This document shows positions 44,733 to 56,600 of a stretch of 64,000 nucleotides of DNA, one piece after another. Under the pieces are notes generated by a model. It ran no database searches and was not told the origin of the DNA. It worked only from the letters and a program-made list of their open reading frames with translations. Where the stretch lies: positions 14,792,326 through 14,856,325 of the forward strand of contig CM039123.1 of assembly GCA_022036555.1 (NCBI GenBank), read 5' to 3'. Both the position numbers and the translations under genes were made by a program. Origin of the DNA: Microstegium vimineum. Its lineage: Eukaryota > Streptophyta > Magnoliopsida > Poales > Poaceae. The number at the start of each line of letters is the position of its first letter. Position 1 is the stretch's first letter.

Positions 44733-46091
44733 GAAGGCACAAGAACCCCTCACAATCACACTTGTGGTCGACGAAGCACAATCACCAAGCTTCTCGAAAC
44801 CACCTCGCTATTCCAAACTGTCTAGGTGATGGAAATAACCAAGAGTAACAAGAAAACCACAGCGGTATCAACTCCCAAGTGCCACTAGATGAACTCACTT
44901 CATGCAATGCACTTGATTCACTCAAATCTCACAAATGGATGATCAATCAATGATGAGAGTGGGAGTGTGTGTCACAAGCTCACAAAGAGTATGCAATGTC
45001 CAGGTGTGAAAGAGGGTGAGCTTAGGTCGGCCAAACACCTTAAATAGCCTCTCACAAGGAACTAGCCGTTATGCCTTTTTTCAGCCTGAAAACATAGCGT
45101 CGGACTACTCTGCACGACCTCCGAACCAATGCACATGGTCCAGAGATTTAGTCTGACGCCTCCTTTGATCGCCACGTGTCTCGCCAAATTTGAATCTGAC
45201 CGTTGGCGCGTTGACTTGTTGACCTCCGGACCACTTACCATAGTCCAAAGCCTTGGTCTGATGCCTTGGTCAGGTCTTCCATCAAGATTATGCAGTGAGC
45301 ACCCAAGCTCCGGATTCTTGGTCTGGAGGTCACCGTTGGACCAATTTGCCTGGTCTGGAGCCTTTGCTGACCTTCGACCAAGTCGATACAGTAAGCTCCT
45401 GGCCTCCGGACTACTCGTCCGGAGCCTAGCACCGGACCATACCATCTAGTCCTGAGCCTGTCTTCATCTTCTGCTTGCTGGGACTGGCCACCGAACACTT
45501 GGCCAATGGTCCGGAGCACCACAGGACCACTGGTCCGGAGCTTCTCAGTCAGCCAGCTAGTGCTAGGAGCAGCCGTCGGACCACCTCCTATGGTCCGGAG
45601 CTCCCATGCACAACTGGTCCGAAGCTTCTGTCTTGGTCTGAATTCACTTCTCTTTTCTTTCCTTGATCTCATGTGCCTCCACTAAGTGTTTCACTGACTT
45701 ATGCTCGTGTGTTGGCATATTTTAACAAGTTTTACAAGGGTTACTCATTAGGTTTAGATGCAATGCAATTCATGATTAACCTAATGGCACTTGATAGTTG
45801 TAACCTCATACTATTTTCTCCTCTTAATAGTACAGTTACCTATCCTAAATGTGATCACACCCACTTGGTGTCTTGATCACCAAAATCAAAAGCCCTAGCT
45901 TATACCTTTGTCTTGTATAGCTCTTTAGGGTCTCCTCCTTCTCTCTTCTTCTCTAAGTGTGAGCCTTTTGATTTGCTTTCTCCTTAGCTTCCATCCTTGC
46001 TCCATCACTTGTCATCTTCACCTTTGTGTACTAATCCTACTCAACACTTAGAGCTAGGTTAGTACTTAGGTTCCATCAATTACCCAAAACA
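44733..46091. mobile_element. Right piece of the older host repeat, with a GGTCCGGAG-rich block
   Basis: Continuation of 19791-19965 after element 3. At 45100-45620 the motifs GGTCCGGAG, CCGGACCA and TCCGGAGC recur many times, then AT-rich sequence follows to about 46090. No coding frame is convincing. The subterminal-repeat look suggests a CACTA transposon or a copia-type LTR; I cannot decide. Confidence 0.5.
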
Positions 46092-46455
46092 CTAGAGATC
46101 TCTCAACGACGACGCGCAATCGTGCTGCTTCGTCGACAGAGCAACCCGAGCGAACGCCCCGCCAGCGAAGTGGACGTGGTGCAGAGCATGCGGCGGGGGC
46201 GAGGCGTCGGTGCTGTTGTTGCCGTGCCGGCACCTGTGGCTATGCCCGTTCTCCGTCACCTGCTCGCCGTCGCACGCTCGCCCTCGCCCGCTCGCCACCC
46301 CTGTTGCGATAGGGTTCTAGCCTTCGAGGGATGGCACGGAGAGGCGACGCGGGGAGGGCGGCGTGGCTGTGTCGGGCGGCGCGAAGAGGACGGCACAGCT
46401 GTGAGGAGGCGACGCGGGGAGCACGACGCAACTGCGGCGGCGTGGGGACATTGTT
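46092..46455. other. GC-rich island, possibly a captured promoter or 5' exon
   Basis: GC-rich block in AT-rich surroundings, open in several frames and rich in CG dinucleotides. It resembles a grass 5' UTR or first-exon fragment, but no domain is seen. Confidence 0.3.
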
Positions 46456-47735
46456 GAGTTCGTCGAGTTTCTGAATCGTCATGTTCATCAACGCGGAGTT
46501 CGTCGGCTTCATTGGGTACGCCGTATCCTCAAGTACCGCTCCACAAAGACCTCTGCCTAACATGGAATCTGGCATGATGATGGTGTATGTATTGATATGG
46601 ATTACGCCCAAGAGGTGTTCGATAAAATGCGCTCAAGGTAACAAAACGTTTTGCTGCCTATTACTACTTTTTTTCTTGACGTTTCACTCGGTAGAGTAAT
46701 GCTGAGCTTGATTGCTATCAGTCTAGCTGTAAAGCTTAAGAAGGTTTCCTGAATACAACATAAGGTGAATGTCCAGCTACTTGCCACTAACTATTGTTAA
46801 TCAATTAGCATGTATCAGCAGCTCACCCTCTGTTGTTTATGATATTTACCATATGAACTTCGCAACAGACTGTTGTAGTCATGACCCTGTACTTATATTT
46901 TTTAGTTGCTTGGCCAATTTTGGGGACTGCTACTTTTCTAATATCAACTTTTGAACTGAAGTGAAGTTACCCGTTGTGATTTAGTGGTAGTTTTATGGTC
47001 GTTCGAGAGTTAATAGTATTCATTTGACTGAGCTTCTTGACTAATATAAATATAATTTTCATGGATATAATCAAATGATATATATAGTCACAATATTGAT
47101 AACCAAACTCTATTGACCGTTATATGATTTGCACAAATGATTCTTCAGTTCAATGTTATAGATATCTGATAAATCTTCAATATCTATCTTTATTATAGTT
47201 TGGAGCTGTAATTCACTAACTCACTTAGTTCAACATTTGCAGCGTGTAACTGGCAACAACACATGAGCAGTAGTCAGATGTGAGATATCCTAGCCTAAGG
47301 TTATTTGTCCATTCTCCCTTTTTGCAGAAACAAGAGGGGTTCCCAGGCCTCTAAGCTAGATATAAAGTCTACTTTTTCTCCAGGTATGTGCTCTTTCATC
47401 GTTGAGAATGTCTAAATACCAGTTCACTGTATGTCAGAAAAGAACATTGTTATTACTGATTTTATCTATTGACCTACTTGTAAAAGGGTAATTCACAAGT
47501 TTTATTGATCGTGATACACTGTCCATATTTTGTATCAACTTTAACGCCAACGTTGAATTTTAGCTGTTGTTTTGAGTTCAACTTACAGTTGTTTTCTATG
47601 GGGACATTTTTCATCCTAATATTGATCGTGAGGAACGGTTTCGTTCTGAAACAGAAATCATTCCATTTTGTATCCAATCAATGTACTACCTGTTTTCCAG
47701 TTTATTCACCCCAAGCTCATTTTGTTATGATGTAG
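46456..47735. other. AT-rich stretch, no supported gene
   Basis: A short segment (46482-46640) followed by a GTAAC donor-like site can be read as a weak repeat-protein fragment, but I do not support it. The rest is AT-rich with no gene evident. Confidence 0.5.
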
Positions 47736-47839
47736 CTGAGTGAAGATGGTCCTGGTGAGGAACCAAGCAGGGATGATACACTGTCCACCTTTAACGCATG
47801 GACCTTACCAGCCAAAGCAATTGATGGTTTGTGGGAAAG
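47736..47839 (+). pseudogene. PCH2: Single exon of the pachytene checkpoint AAA-ATPase gene PCH2/CRC1 (TRIP13 family)
   Basis: PCH2/TRIP13 remodels HORMA-domain proteins during meiosis. The exon lies between an acceptor (GATGTAG) and a donor (GTAAAT at 47840). In one frame it encodes LSEDGPGEEPSRDDTL followed by STFNAWTLPAKAIDGLW, which matches the segment of the family just before the ATPase domain, including DGPxEE and the LPAKEFDGLW block. The exon ends two bases into a codon, as in an ordinary exon. The family EF pair is AI here. No ATPase-domain exons were found nearby, so this is a captured or stranded gene fragment. Confidence 0.7.
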
Positions 47840-47869
47840 GTAAATACTGTTTAAGTATTAAAAGACATT

Positions 47870-48090
47870 CTCAAAAAATGCCTCAAAAGGCCTGATATTA
47901 GAAGGCATTCTTAAAAAATACCTCAAAAGACTTGATATTAGAAGACATTCTCAAAAAATACCTCGAAAGACCTTTTAAGTCTAGTTTATAGCAGGCACTC
48001 TTAAGTATGCCTAAAAAAATTTTTGAAGGCATTTTGATGACTTTTAAAGGTATTTTTAAATGCCTTGTATAAAGGGACATGATGTAGTGT
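47870..48090. repeat. Short repeats with CACTA-like end
   Basis: Three imperfect copies of a unit with AGGCATTCTCAAAAAATGCC-like sequence occupy 47866-47970. The region ends TGATGTAGTG near 48089, whose complement starts CACTACATCA, as in a CACTA terminus. No matching left end was found. Confidence 0.45.
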
Positions 48091-48265
48091 CCTGTATGGA
48101 TTACTGCAGCAATCTAGCTACATCCTATCTACAACTAATGAAAGCCCCCCGCACAAGTGCATGTATACATAATAATAATAGTACTCGATCAATTCATCCG
48201 TCGTTTCAAAATACAGCTAGCGCATTAGGATGTTGACCGATCAGTACTTAAAGTTACATGTATGC

Positions 48266-48690
48266 TTATAATACAAATTGATTTAAAAGTAATTGATGAT
48301 GTATGTATTGATTGTCTTGGAGCGGCATAGTTTGCAAAGAGTTGGTTAAAGTATTTATTCTCCAATCTAGGGGATTGGCTTGATGTGCATTGTTGAGGAA
48401 GTTGATTAGTTGTTGGCAGTCAGATAAAAATGTGGTGTTATTTATGTTTAGTGTGTCGTTAACAGTAGCTGCGAGTGCTAGTGCTGCTGCCTCTGCCATT
48501 ATCACAGATTCAACATTTTTCATGGTAGCCTTGATGTAGATGACGTGCGCCGGTTGTACCTGTGGATTAAGAAAAAAATACTCCTAGACCTGCTATTCTT
48601 GACTGTAGAGATGGGTGATCAGGAGTCATTGATGCATCAGTATAGCATCTGACTCCAGTCAGCAGGTCTGGTGTTCGGATTGTGTACCTG
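48266..48690 (-). pseudogene. RNase H-like domain fragment, frameshifted
   Basis: On the minus strand, about 48650-48585 reads CYTDAS, a first-catalytic-Asp motif of the plant RNase H-like family found in LINE elements and in many plant retro-derived proteins. The run of T near 48573-48579 has one base too many and shifts the frame. The next frame (48523-48266) continues with AEAAALALA and LSDCQQLINFLN, matching the second and third catalytic segments. It is a decayed fragment of a retroelement protein or of a domesticated RNase H gene. Confidence 0.65.
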
Positions 48691-48926
48691 TTCGTCGTTG
48701 GATGGTGCACCTATACATGGAGGATGTAGACTAGTTCATAAGTGTAAAGGGGTTAACTGTACCTAATGGTATATGTTCGTGACTTGTTGATTCAGTGAAG
48801 TCCGGTCAGTGGTGTATGTATTCATGTCCACTATTACAGAACAGGCCTTCTATTTCGGTTGGGAAACTCTCTATTCCCGGTTTCCCAATTGGGACCAAGA
48901 TTCCACGACTAAAGACGTAGGGCCTG

Positions 48927-49210
48927 TTTGAATCTTTAGCACCATGTTAAATTTTAGCAGCTAAATTTTAGCTCCTAAATTTTAGCACCTAAAGTTTAGC
49001 ACAAAAGTGTTTGAATACATGGTCTAAAGTTTATGGCTACAATATAGAATGAGCGTTTAGCACAGTTTATGATCTATTTGGGTGCTAAAGTTTTTAGCAC
49101 AAAAATTAGGTATTGGACCACTTTTAGGACACATGTTTGAATCTTTAGTGCTAAAAAATAAGCTAAAAGTGATGTACTAATTTTTAGACCCTGGATTCAA
49201 ACATGCCCGT
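48927..49210. mobile_element. TIR MITE inside the CACTA-like remnant
   Basis: Ends GGCCTGTTTGAATC and GATTCAAACATGCC form a terminal inverted repeat. CGTAG flanks both sides, compatible with a target duplication of 5 or more bases. The interior is rich in TTTAGCAC motifs. Confidence 0.6.
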
Positions 49211-50639
49211 AGACTTTTGTCCCGGTTACAGACCCGAGACTAAAGAGACTAAAGAGAGCCCTTTAGTCTCGGTTCGTAATACGAACCAGGACTAAAGGAT
49301 GCTTTTCGATGTGCAATGCTACTAGAACCTTTAGTCCCGGTTGGGTTTAGGCACCGGGACTAAGGGTCTTTCACCTTTTTGTTTTATTTTTTTCTTTTCC
49401 TTTTCCTTTTCTTTTTTTTCATTTTATAATATATTATGGTTTTCGAATGCGCATTCTATGCTGTTGATATATATACGCACATATATTTTGAGCATACGTA
49501 AATAACATAACTATAGTACGAAACTATATATATATATACACACACTATAGGTAAATAATGCATATATATAAATTTACATGGCTAGCATTTCAATATAAAT
49601 TCGGTGAAGTGTCAATTTTATTGTACAATAGTTTAGTGATGCATTTGACTTTCTCGCACTATCAATTCGGTGAAGTGTATGTCACCATCTTGTAACAAAA
49701 AATTTCATCGAGAAAGTACAATGTATTAAATAGTATACTTTTCGTTGCTTCACAACTAAGAGCACATGGTGTACTAACAACAGTTAACGATGCTCGAGTA
49801 GTTGGTGGGTCACCCTTCTTAGTAGCAACCAACTTTGTCTGAAATCATTCTGTAGTCAGTGTTGGCTCTTCATCATCATATTTCCACTCATAACCCAATC
49901 CATTCATTTGCTTGGTTTAGAATGGCTTCAAAACTACACTCTGCGTAGGTCATGTCATACTCCTTTACTTGTAAGTATTGGCAGAAAATATGGTTAAATA
50001 TGAGAGAAATATTGACAACATACAACAATAAATCTAGACATAAGCTATGAGTTCGACTTAGACTTACCATTTGTACGCTCTGAACCATCCGTGCACAGAA
50101 ACCCCGAAGATTATGAGACATGTTGTGATTCATAGCTTGAATCTTCACAGAGGATAGAGTAGAAAGGGTGATCCTATTTCTTAAAAGTGTAGTTGCACAT
50201 GTCATGACAACATACTTAATAGCAACATCCCGTTGGGGTGCCTTTATTCTCACCTCTGAGATTTGTACCACATTGCGACCTTCCTTGCGGCTACGATCAT
50301 GACCATGACCCATCCTAATGGCAATTGAAAATAAAATAAACATTGGAGTAGTGGAACATTATCTACATGATAAACTTGAACACCCACATTGTCAATCCCG
50401 CAATAGACGAGTGTTACTTTAAGCCAAACAATTGGATCAATTATCTACAGTACATATAAGACATGTTATACTTGGATGATTCACCAATACATATCAAACA
50501 TATATTAGTTAACTTACTATGCTTGGATGATTCACCAGTACTATCGGCAATACTGGATTGAAACCCATCCCATATACAATAACCATTGAAACCAATGACT
50601 TCCGGTGATTAGAGGAATCAACGTCCAGCCATCTCCTCT

Positions 50640-50870
50640 CACTATACAGAATGAATGTATATATTCTAAGATGATATTTCATAACATATATTAAATTGTC
50701 TAATTAATGACATATATGAAATGACATATATTATTAAATGACATTTTGTAACATATATACAATGACATATATTCTTAAATGATATTTTGTAACATATATA
50801 CAATGACATATGTACATATTTCATTGCATATATAAACCGACATATATATATACACACATATTTACGGAAT
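50640..50870. repeat. AT-rich tandem repeats
   Basis: Units around ACATATATACAATGACATAT recur with AAATGATATTTTGTA spacers; repeated copies near 50700, 50755 and 50800. Confidence 0.65.
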
Positions 50871-51186
50871 ATAATTCACGGGATATAATTGCAATAGAAC
50901 ACTTCAAAGTATGTATATAGTAGTTTCTTTCACTAACTGTGAACTAGCTTATCCATATCATGTTAAATACGGTGTTTGCATGTTAAATACTAAGTCAACT
51001 AATACATATAAGAAATCAATGTAGTAGTTTCATTGACAGAGTTGACATAAGAAACGACCCCAGAAAGTTATATTTTAAGGGATAGTTGTGTTGAGCTCAC
51101 GACCTCTCAAAATGCAATTATTCTAAAATGTTATTTCAAACCATATATTAAATTGCCAAACATATATAAAATGACATATATACATG

Positions 51187-51310
51187 ACGCGGTCGGAGGA
51201 GCGGTGCCGCGACGGGAAGAGGCAGAGGGGCGGCCGGAGGAGGCGGTGGCGCGGCGGGAAGAGACAGAGGCGCGGCCGGAGGAGGCGGTGGCGCGGCCGG
51301 AGGTGGCGGA
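51187..51310. repeat. GC-rich 42-45-bp tandem repeat in AT-rich CACTA interior
   Basis: Three imperfect units with GCGGCCGGAGGAGGCGGTGG. Strongly GC-rich in a strongly AT-rich setting; both strands are open but of low complexity. Confidence 0.65.
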
Positions 51311-51475
51311 GAGGCGGATCGGTGAACTAGGAAGACGCGGGTTAGAGAAGAAGAACAGAGTCCTGCACAGAATATATATACGAGCCAAGACCTTTAGTCC
51401 CGGTTGACCTAATGAACCGGGACTAAATCACCTTTAGTCCCGGTTCGTGTCCTCAGTCGGGACTAAAGGTCAAAC

Positions 51476-52195
51476 CTTTGGTGCGAATGAAAATATTGCC
51501 TACCCTCTGTTCCATTTCCCGCCCATTTTTTCCCGCTACGCTCAAACTTTGTCAAATGAGACACTAAATGACCTCATCCGGAAAATTTTTGAATAAAAAG
51601 GTTTTAGAACTCATCAAGATCTACATTTTTTACGTAGGTCATATTTCCATTTGAGAAAGTGTTAGTAAACATTAGTAAAAAAATTATAAATCTCAAATAG
51701 AGTTTATGAAACTATAAGAGAGAGACTTGTCAATTTAGAACTAAACTTTTCTAACACTTTCTCAAATGGAAAAATGACCAATATAGGATCTTCATTATTT
51801 GACCAAAGTTGGTATTCATTACTTCTCTAGTTGAGACCATCTAGTGTCTCGAAAACTGGTTTTAAGCTATGAAAATTTGAAATATTAAAATTTGAACTGT
51901 CCAAACTTTATCAAATGTAAAGTTGACCAAAATAATCAATTTAGATCTTGATGAGTTTAACAAACTTGGTATAAATGACTTTTCTGTTTGAAGCTATTTT
52001 GAGTTTCAAATACTGATGTGAAGGTGTCCTTTTAAAAAAATCCATATTTGTCTTGGTTAAATTTTGTCAAATGAGACACTAAAAACTTTGTCAAACTCAT
52101 CAAGATCTATATTGGTTGTTTAGAATACAACAATTAAAACTATTAAGTCATTTGTAGACCAATAAAATAAAAAAATAACATGCAAAAAGAATTAT
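51476..52195. other. AT-rich stretch of transposon type
   Basis: Phrases such as CTTTGTCAAATGAGACACTAAA and CTCATCAAGATCTA recur (near 51550, 51610, 52060 and 52100), with no coding frame. Probably internal sequence of CACTA-type elements. Confidence 0.45.
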
Positions 52196-52425
52196 CACTA
52201 CAAGAAATACGTGGCTTTTTGACATAAAATCCATTTGTGACACTGCTTTGTGACATTAATTATGATATGTTTATGACATAATACGTTAGTTATGACATGA
52301 GTTTATGTCACAATAAGTTAGTTATGACATGAGTTGAAGGCAATCCTCTTTTGACATTGCACTTTTGTCATAATACACATAACCGATGTCATAATTCACA
52401 TACTATGTCATAATGCAGTGATGTA
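52196..52425. mobile_element. Second CACTA-like terminal fragment
   Basis: It begins CACTACAAGAAATACG and continues with repeated TGTCATAA and TTATGACAT motifs. A matching right end was not identified. Confidence 0.55.
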
Positions 52426-52601
52426 GAACATGTATTTCTGCCCTGGCTTCCTTGAAATGAATTCGTCAAGGGAGGCAAGTTTGCCATCTGACTTGGTAGT
52501 GAGGCAACGAAAAATAAGATTAGCTTTGTTTTGCCCAATACACAAAATTGAATATACAATGTTTAAGAAATAGTAGGAAAGAACAAACCTTTCAAATCTA
52601 A

Positions 52602-52951
52602 GGGCGTGTTTGGATTCTGGGATTTTTTCAGGATTTTTGGAGGGTGTCATTCCTAAGTAAAGGAAGCAGGTTTGTGCGTTTGGAACCAGGGAAAGGAGAT
52701 TTCCTTTCCAAAAGAAAGGAAATGAGCTACGTGCATTTCAGAGGAAAAAAGCATCCAGTCAGAATCAATGGAAATCTTGTTGGCTGGCCATCAAGTTTGC
52801 ATACGCTATTTCCTATTCATGCAATCCAAACAGCTCAGAGTATTTATTCCTATATTTTGGGATCTGTATTTTTTCACTTTTCACTCTACCTTGTTCCTAA
52901 GTTTTTTCCCTCTTTCCTATGTTTTACATTCCCGTGTTCCAAACAGGTCCA
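52602..52951. mobile_element. Candidate TIR MITE
   Basis: Left end GGGCGTGTTTGGA and right end TCCAAACAGGTCC are near-complementary and about 350 bases apart. The TSD was not clear. Confidence 0.5.
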
Positions 52952-53240
52952 ACAACTCCAAGAGAAAATCTATCCATATTATGTATCCTATATTTAGCTA
53001 TTTCATGAGAGAAAAACGAGTCCAACAATCATTGTATTTGGTTTGCTAAAATAGCAAGTTATTTATCCCGGAGTTCTCGTATGCTAAATATAGCTTGTAT
53101 GCTCAGCTAGCCATAAGATTTACCGTACTAGAAAAATTGTTAAAGATTTTTGTTTTTTCATATAGTTTTTTATTTTAAAGGTTGCTAAATTTTAAATTTA
53201 GCTATTGATTTTCATAACTCTGTTGGAGTTGTTCTAACAA
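52948..53240. mobile_element. Candidate TIR MITE
   Basis: Left AACAACTCCAAGAGAAAATC and right GATTTTCATAACTCTGTTGGAGTTGTT are imperfect inverted repeats. It lies just upstream of NUP98 and may form part of the promoter region. Confidence 0.5.
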
Positions 53241-53650
53241 GATTTGCAAGACGGTAAAAAGATATGACATGCCACATGCCAGACTGACATGTGGCCCACC
53301 GGGAAAGAGGTATGCAACCTTGTTCTAGGGTTTCACCCATCCCAAATCCCCAATCCCATCCGACCAGCTCCCGGCGTCGCTCCTCCAGTCGCGGACTCGC
53401 GGTCGCGGCGAGCGCACCTCCTCCACTCCTCCAGTCGCGGTCGCGGTCGCGGCGGTCACGGCTCCTCCAAAGCCGGCGGTCGCGGCGAGCGTGGCTCCCG
53501 TCTTTCCGCTCCAAAGCTCCGACTCAGGCCGCCGTCTCTGCCCCGCAGGCAGCCGTCTCCTCCCCGCTCCGAGGTAGCAGGCCGCCGCCTCCGGTGATCG
53601 AGTCGCGTCGGCACTACCTTCACGCGAGAAGACAATAAGCATCGGCAGCC
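53241..53650 (+). promoter_or_regulatory. NUP98 proximal promoter and 5' UTR
   Basis: CTAGGGTTTCACCC near 53325 resembles the start of many plant transcripts. A C- and CG-rich 5' UTR follows to the ATG at 53651. No TATA box was seen, which fits a housekeeping gene. Confidence 0.5.
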
Positions 53651-56600
53651 ATGTTCGGCTCCACCAACCGTAAGCGCTCACCCCCTAATCCCTTCCTATC
53701 CTCGTTGATTCCATCACATTTTGCTTTTAAATCCTCGATTCCATTGTCGTATGTATGTATTGCTTTTAAATCCTCGATTCCATTGTCGTCTGTATGTATT
53801 GCTACTGTTGGGCTTCCTTCCCGTTCGATTGATTATTCGATTTCATATATTTCCATGGACCATGTGCCTGCGCACACAAGTGTTTGGTTTTGGTTTCTCT
53901 ATTTTATGCCTCCGCACACATAGGGTTTGGTTTCATTTCTCTATTTGATTTTCATTTACTTGCAGTCCCAAATAGGATCAATGGAACACCCAACCTAAGC
54001 TTCCATGTGCATACAGTCTCATTTATCTACTTGCAAAGAAAACAGAACAATGCTTCAGTGCTCATTATTTTGATTTATATATGTATATATGCTAGCTAGT
54101 ACTCCTACCATCCCAAATTATAAGTCATTTCAAGAATCTTGGAGAGTCAAAGTATCTCATGACTAAACTTATATGATAATATAATAATATTTATGATGCC
54201 AACTATGTATCATTAGATTCTTCATCAATTATATTTTCATAGTATACCTATTTGATATCATAAATATTTATAATTTTTCTATAATTTTGGTCAAACTTGA
54301 GATGTTTTGACTCTCCAAGATTATTGGAATGACTTATAATTTGGAATGGAGGGAGTACAATGCAATACCTGATTATGAATTTATAGTTCAGGTTTCCCTT
54401 GCTGCAAGCCCTTACATGTCTTCATAGAGATTATACTTTTTTTTTCTTTTCTTTTTTTTTGCACTGTTGATTATCTTCTCACCATTCGTTATGCTATCTT
54501 TTATTGCAGCATTCGGGCAGTCGTCCACCAACCCATTTGGCCAGACCTCATTTGGAACTCCGCAGGGATTTGGCCAGTCTTCCACTGCTGCCAACAATCC
54601 CTTTGCCCCAAAACCGTTTGGCAGCCCGACCACTACTTTTGGGGCACAGACTGGAAGCTCACTCTTTGCAACTACATCTACTGGTGCCTTTGGCCAGCAG
54701 CAACCCACTCCCGCATTTGGTACAACATCCACCGGTGCCTTTGGCCAGCAGCAATCCACTCCCACATTTGGCACTCCATCCTCCACTCCTTTCGGGAGCT
54801 CTACACCAGCCTTCGGTGCATCCCCGACTCCGGCCTTTGGTGCCTCATCCTCTGGTATGTACTATGCATTCCCTATTGCTTTCCTCTCTTGATGGTTCGC
54901 CATGCTGATCATACTAGATTGTCAGACGAAGCCACTTTCTAGACTGTCTAATGAATGATGCCAGTTTTATGCGTAATTGTTCTTTTCAGTTTCACCCATA
55001 TCTTACAAGTTATATTTATTTTTGCATTTTTCTGCATGCTACATTTGTTCTAAAAATAGCTGCTCATGTGAAATTGTTGCAGTTCATTTGCCACTATATT
55101 GGCCTAACAAGATCATCTGTACTATATGTGATGTCATATGTATGCTCTGCACATGTTGTAGGATCTTTGTTTGGACAGAAGCCAAGTTTTGGGGGTTTTG
55201 GGTCATCTCCTGGCCAGTCAAGTCCTTTCGGTAGCACGTTCCAGCAAACACAACCAACATTTGGCAGCACCACTTTTGGTGCATCAACTACGCAGGCATT
55301 TGGTACGACGACTACGCCAGCAGTTGGTACGACGACTACGCCGGCATTTGGTACAACTACACCAGCCTTTGGCACCACAACTACACCGGCCTTCGGTGCC
55401 ACGACTACCCCAGCATTTGGTTCAACATCAACATCTTTATTCGGTGCTTCTAGCACCCCAGCATTTGGTTCTACAGCCTTTGGTACATCTGCTACTGGTT
55501 TTGGAACTTCAGGGACCACAGCATTTGGTGTGAGTAGTACTACTCAGGGTTTTGGATCTTCAAGCACACCTTCATTTGGCACATCAGCTAGCACCTTCAG
55601 TTTTGGCTCTTCGCCATCTTTTGGACAAACAACAGTTTCCTCTGGTAGCACTCCCTTTGGAGCAACTCCGTCGCCTTTTGGTGCACCAGTTCCTGCATTT
55701 GGTAGGTTTTCCCATTGGATATTCACATTATTTGAGCTAGTTATGATGTAATGCTGACTCAATTGTTGTCTGAGTACATATAATGTACCGATTGATATTT
55801 ATTGATTCTTTTGTTCTTTCTTACTCCAGCAGACCTATTTTATTGCAAATCTTTCTTTCTAACTGTTTTACACTGTCCAGGTTATCTTGTACCTGTTTCA
55901 CCAATTGTTTGTTCTCTTTGAGTTTCAGGCTCACAGACAGCAGCGCCAGCTTTTGGGCAACCACAATTTGCTAATCAAGCTGGAGGAACCAGAATAAAAC
56001 CTTATGCTCAAACACCAGATGTTGACAGTGCTACCAGTGGTACTCAGCCTGCTGCAAAACTTGATTCCATCTCAGCGATGCCTGAATACAAAGACAAGAG
56101 TCACGAAGAATTGAGGTGGGAAGACTATCAGCGCGGAGACAAGGGTGAGGAAAATTGTTTGTTTGGGGTTCAAGGATTTTGCTTGATTTGCAAACCCCCT
56201 TTAAACCATACTTTACTTCTATGTATTCTGTTGTCATGCTTGTTTTTGCATGAGCTGGACCTACCAGTATGTTATACCCTGGTTTATGATACACCTTGAA
56301 ATCTGAATAGAGCTGACAAATAAAACATGCTGCTATTCCCTTTATTAATTGTTTATTATATTGTTGCTTGATTTCTTTAGTCCATGTAAATTGTAATTTT
56401 TTTTCTTGTGAAACATATGCAACACTCTTAATATTTTACTTGCAGGTGGACCAAACCCTTCTGGAACTCCAGCAGCGGCACCTAGCTTTCCATCATCACA
56501 ACAGAATGCTTTTGCTCCAACAAGCAATCCATTTAACCCTCCTGCCACAAATCCATTTTCAACAATCAATCCATTTGCTCCTAAGCCTGCTCCAACTAGT

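Larger units (their letters stand above)
48829..51475. mobile_element. CACTA-like transposon remnant with CTTTAGTCCCGG subterminal repeats
   Basis: It begins CACTATTACAGAACAGG (48829). Inverted copies of CTTTAGTCCCGGTT and ACCGGGACTAAAG lie at 49200-49370 and at 51385-51475, the typical subterminal pattern of grass CACTA elements. A 456-base minus frame (49888-50343) has no recognised domain. A clean right terminus and 3-base target duplication were not found. Confidence 0.65.

Noticed and set aside
46482..46640. Possible pentatricopeptide-repeat fragment (MDYAQEVFDKM)
   Set aside because: Only about ten residues match the repeat pattern and the frame has stops; not enough to call.
49888..50343. 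151-codon minus frame in the CACTA-like remnant as a transposase
   Set aside because: No catalytic or TNP-type motif recognised; left as an unassigned frame.
53212..53681. Several frames in the NUP98 5' UTR
   Set aside because: Overlapping low-complexity frames in a CG-rich leader; the FG-protein start at 53651 is decisive.
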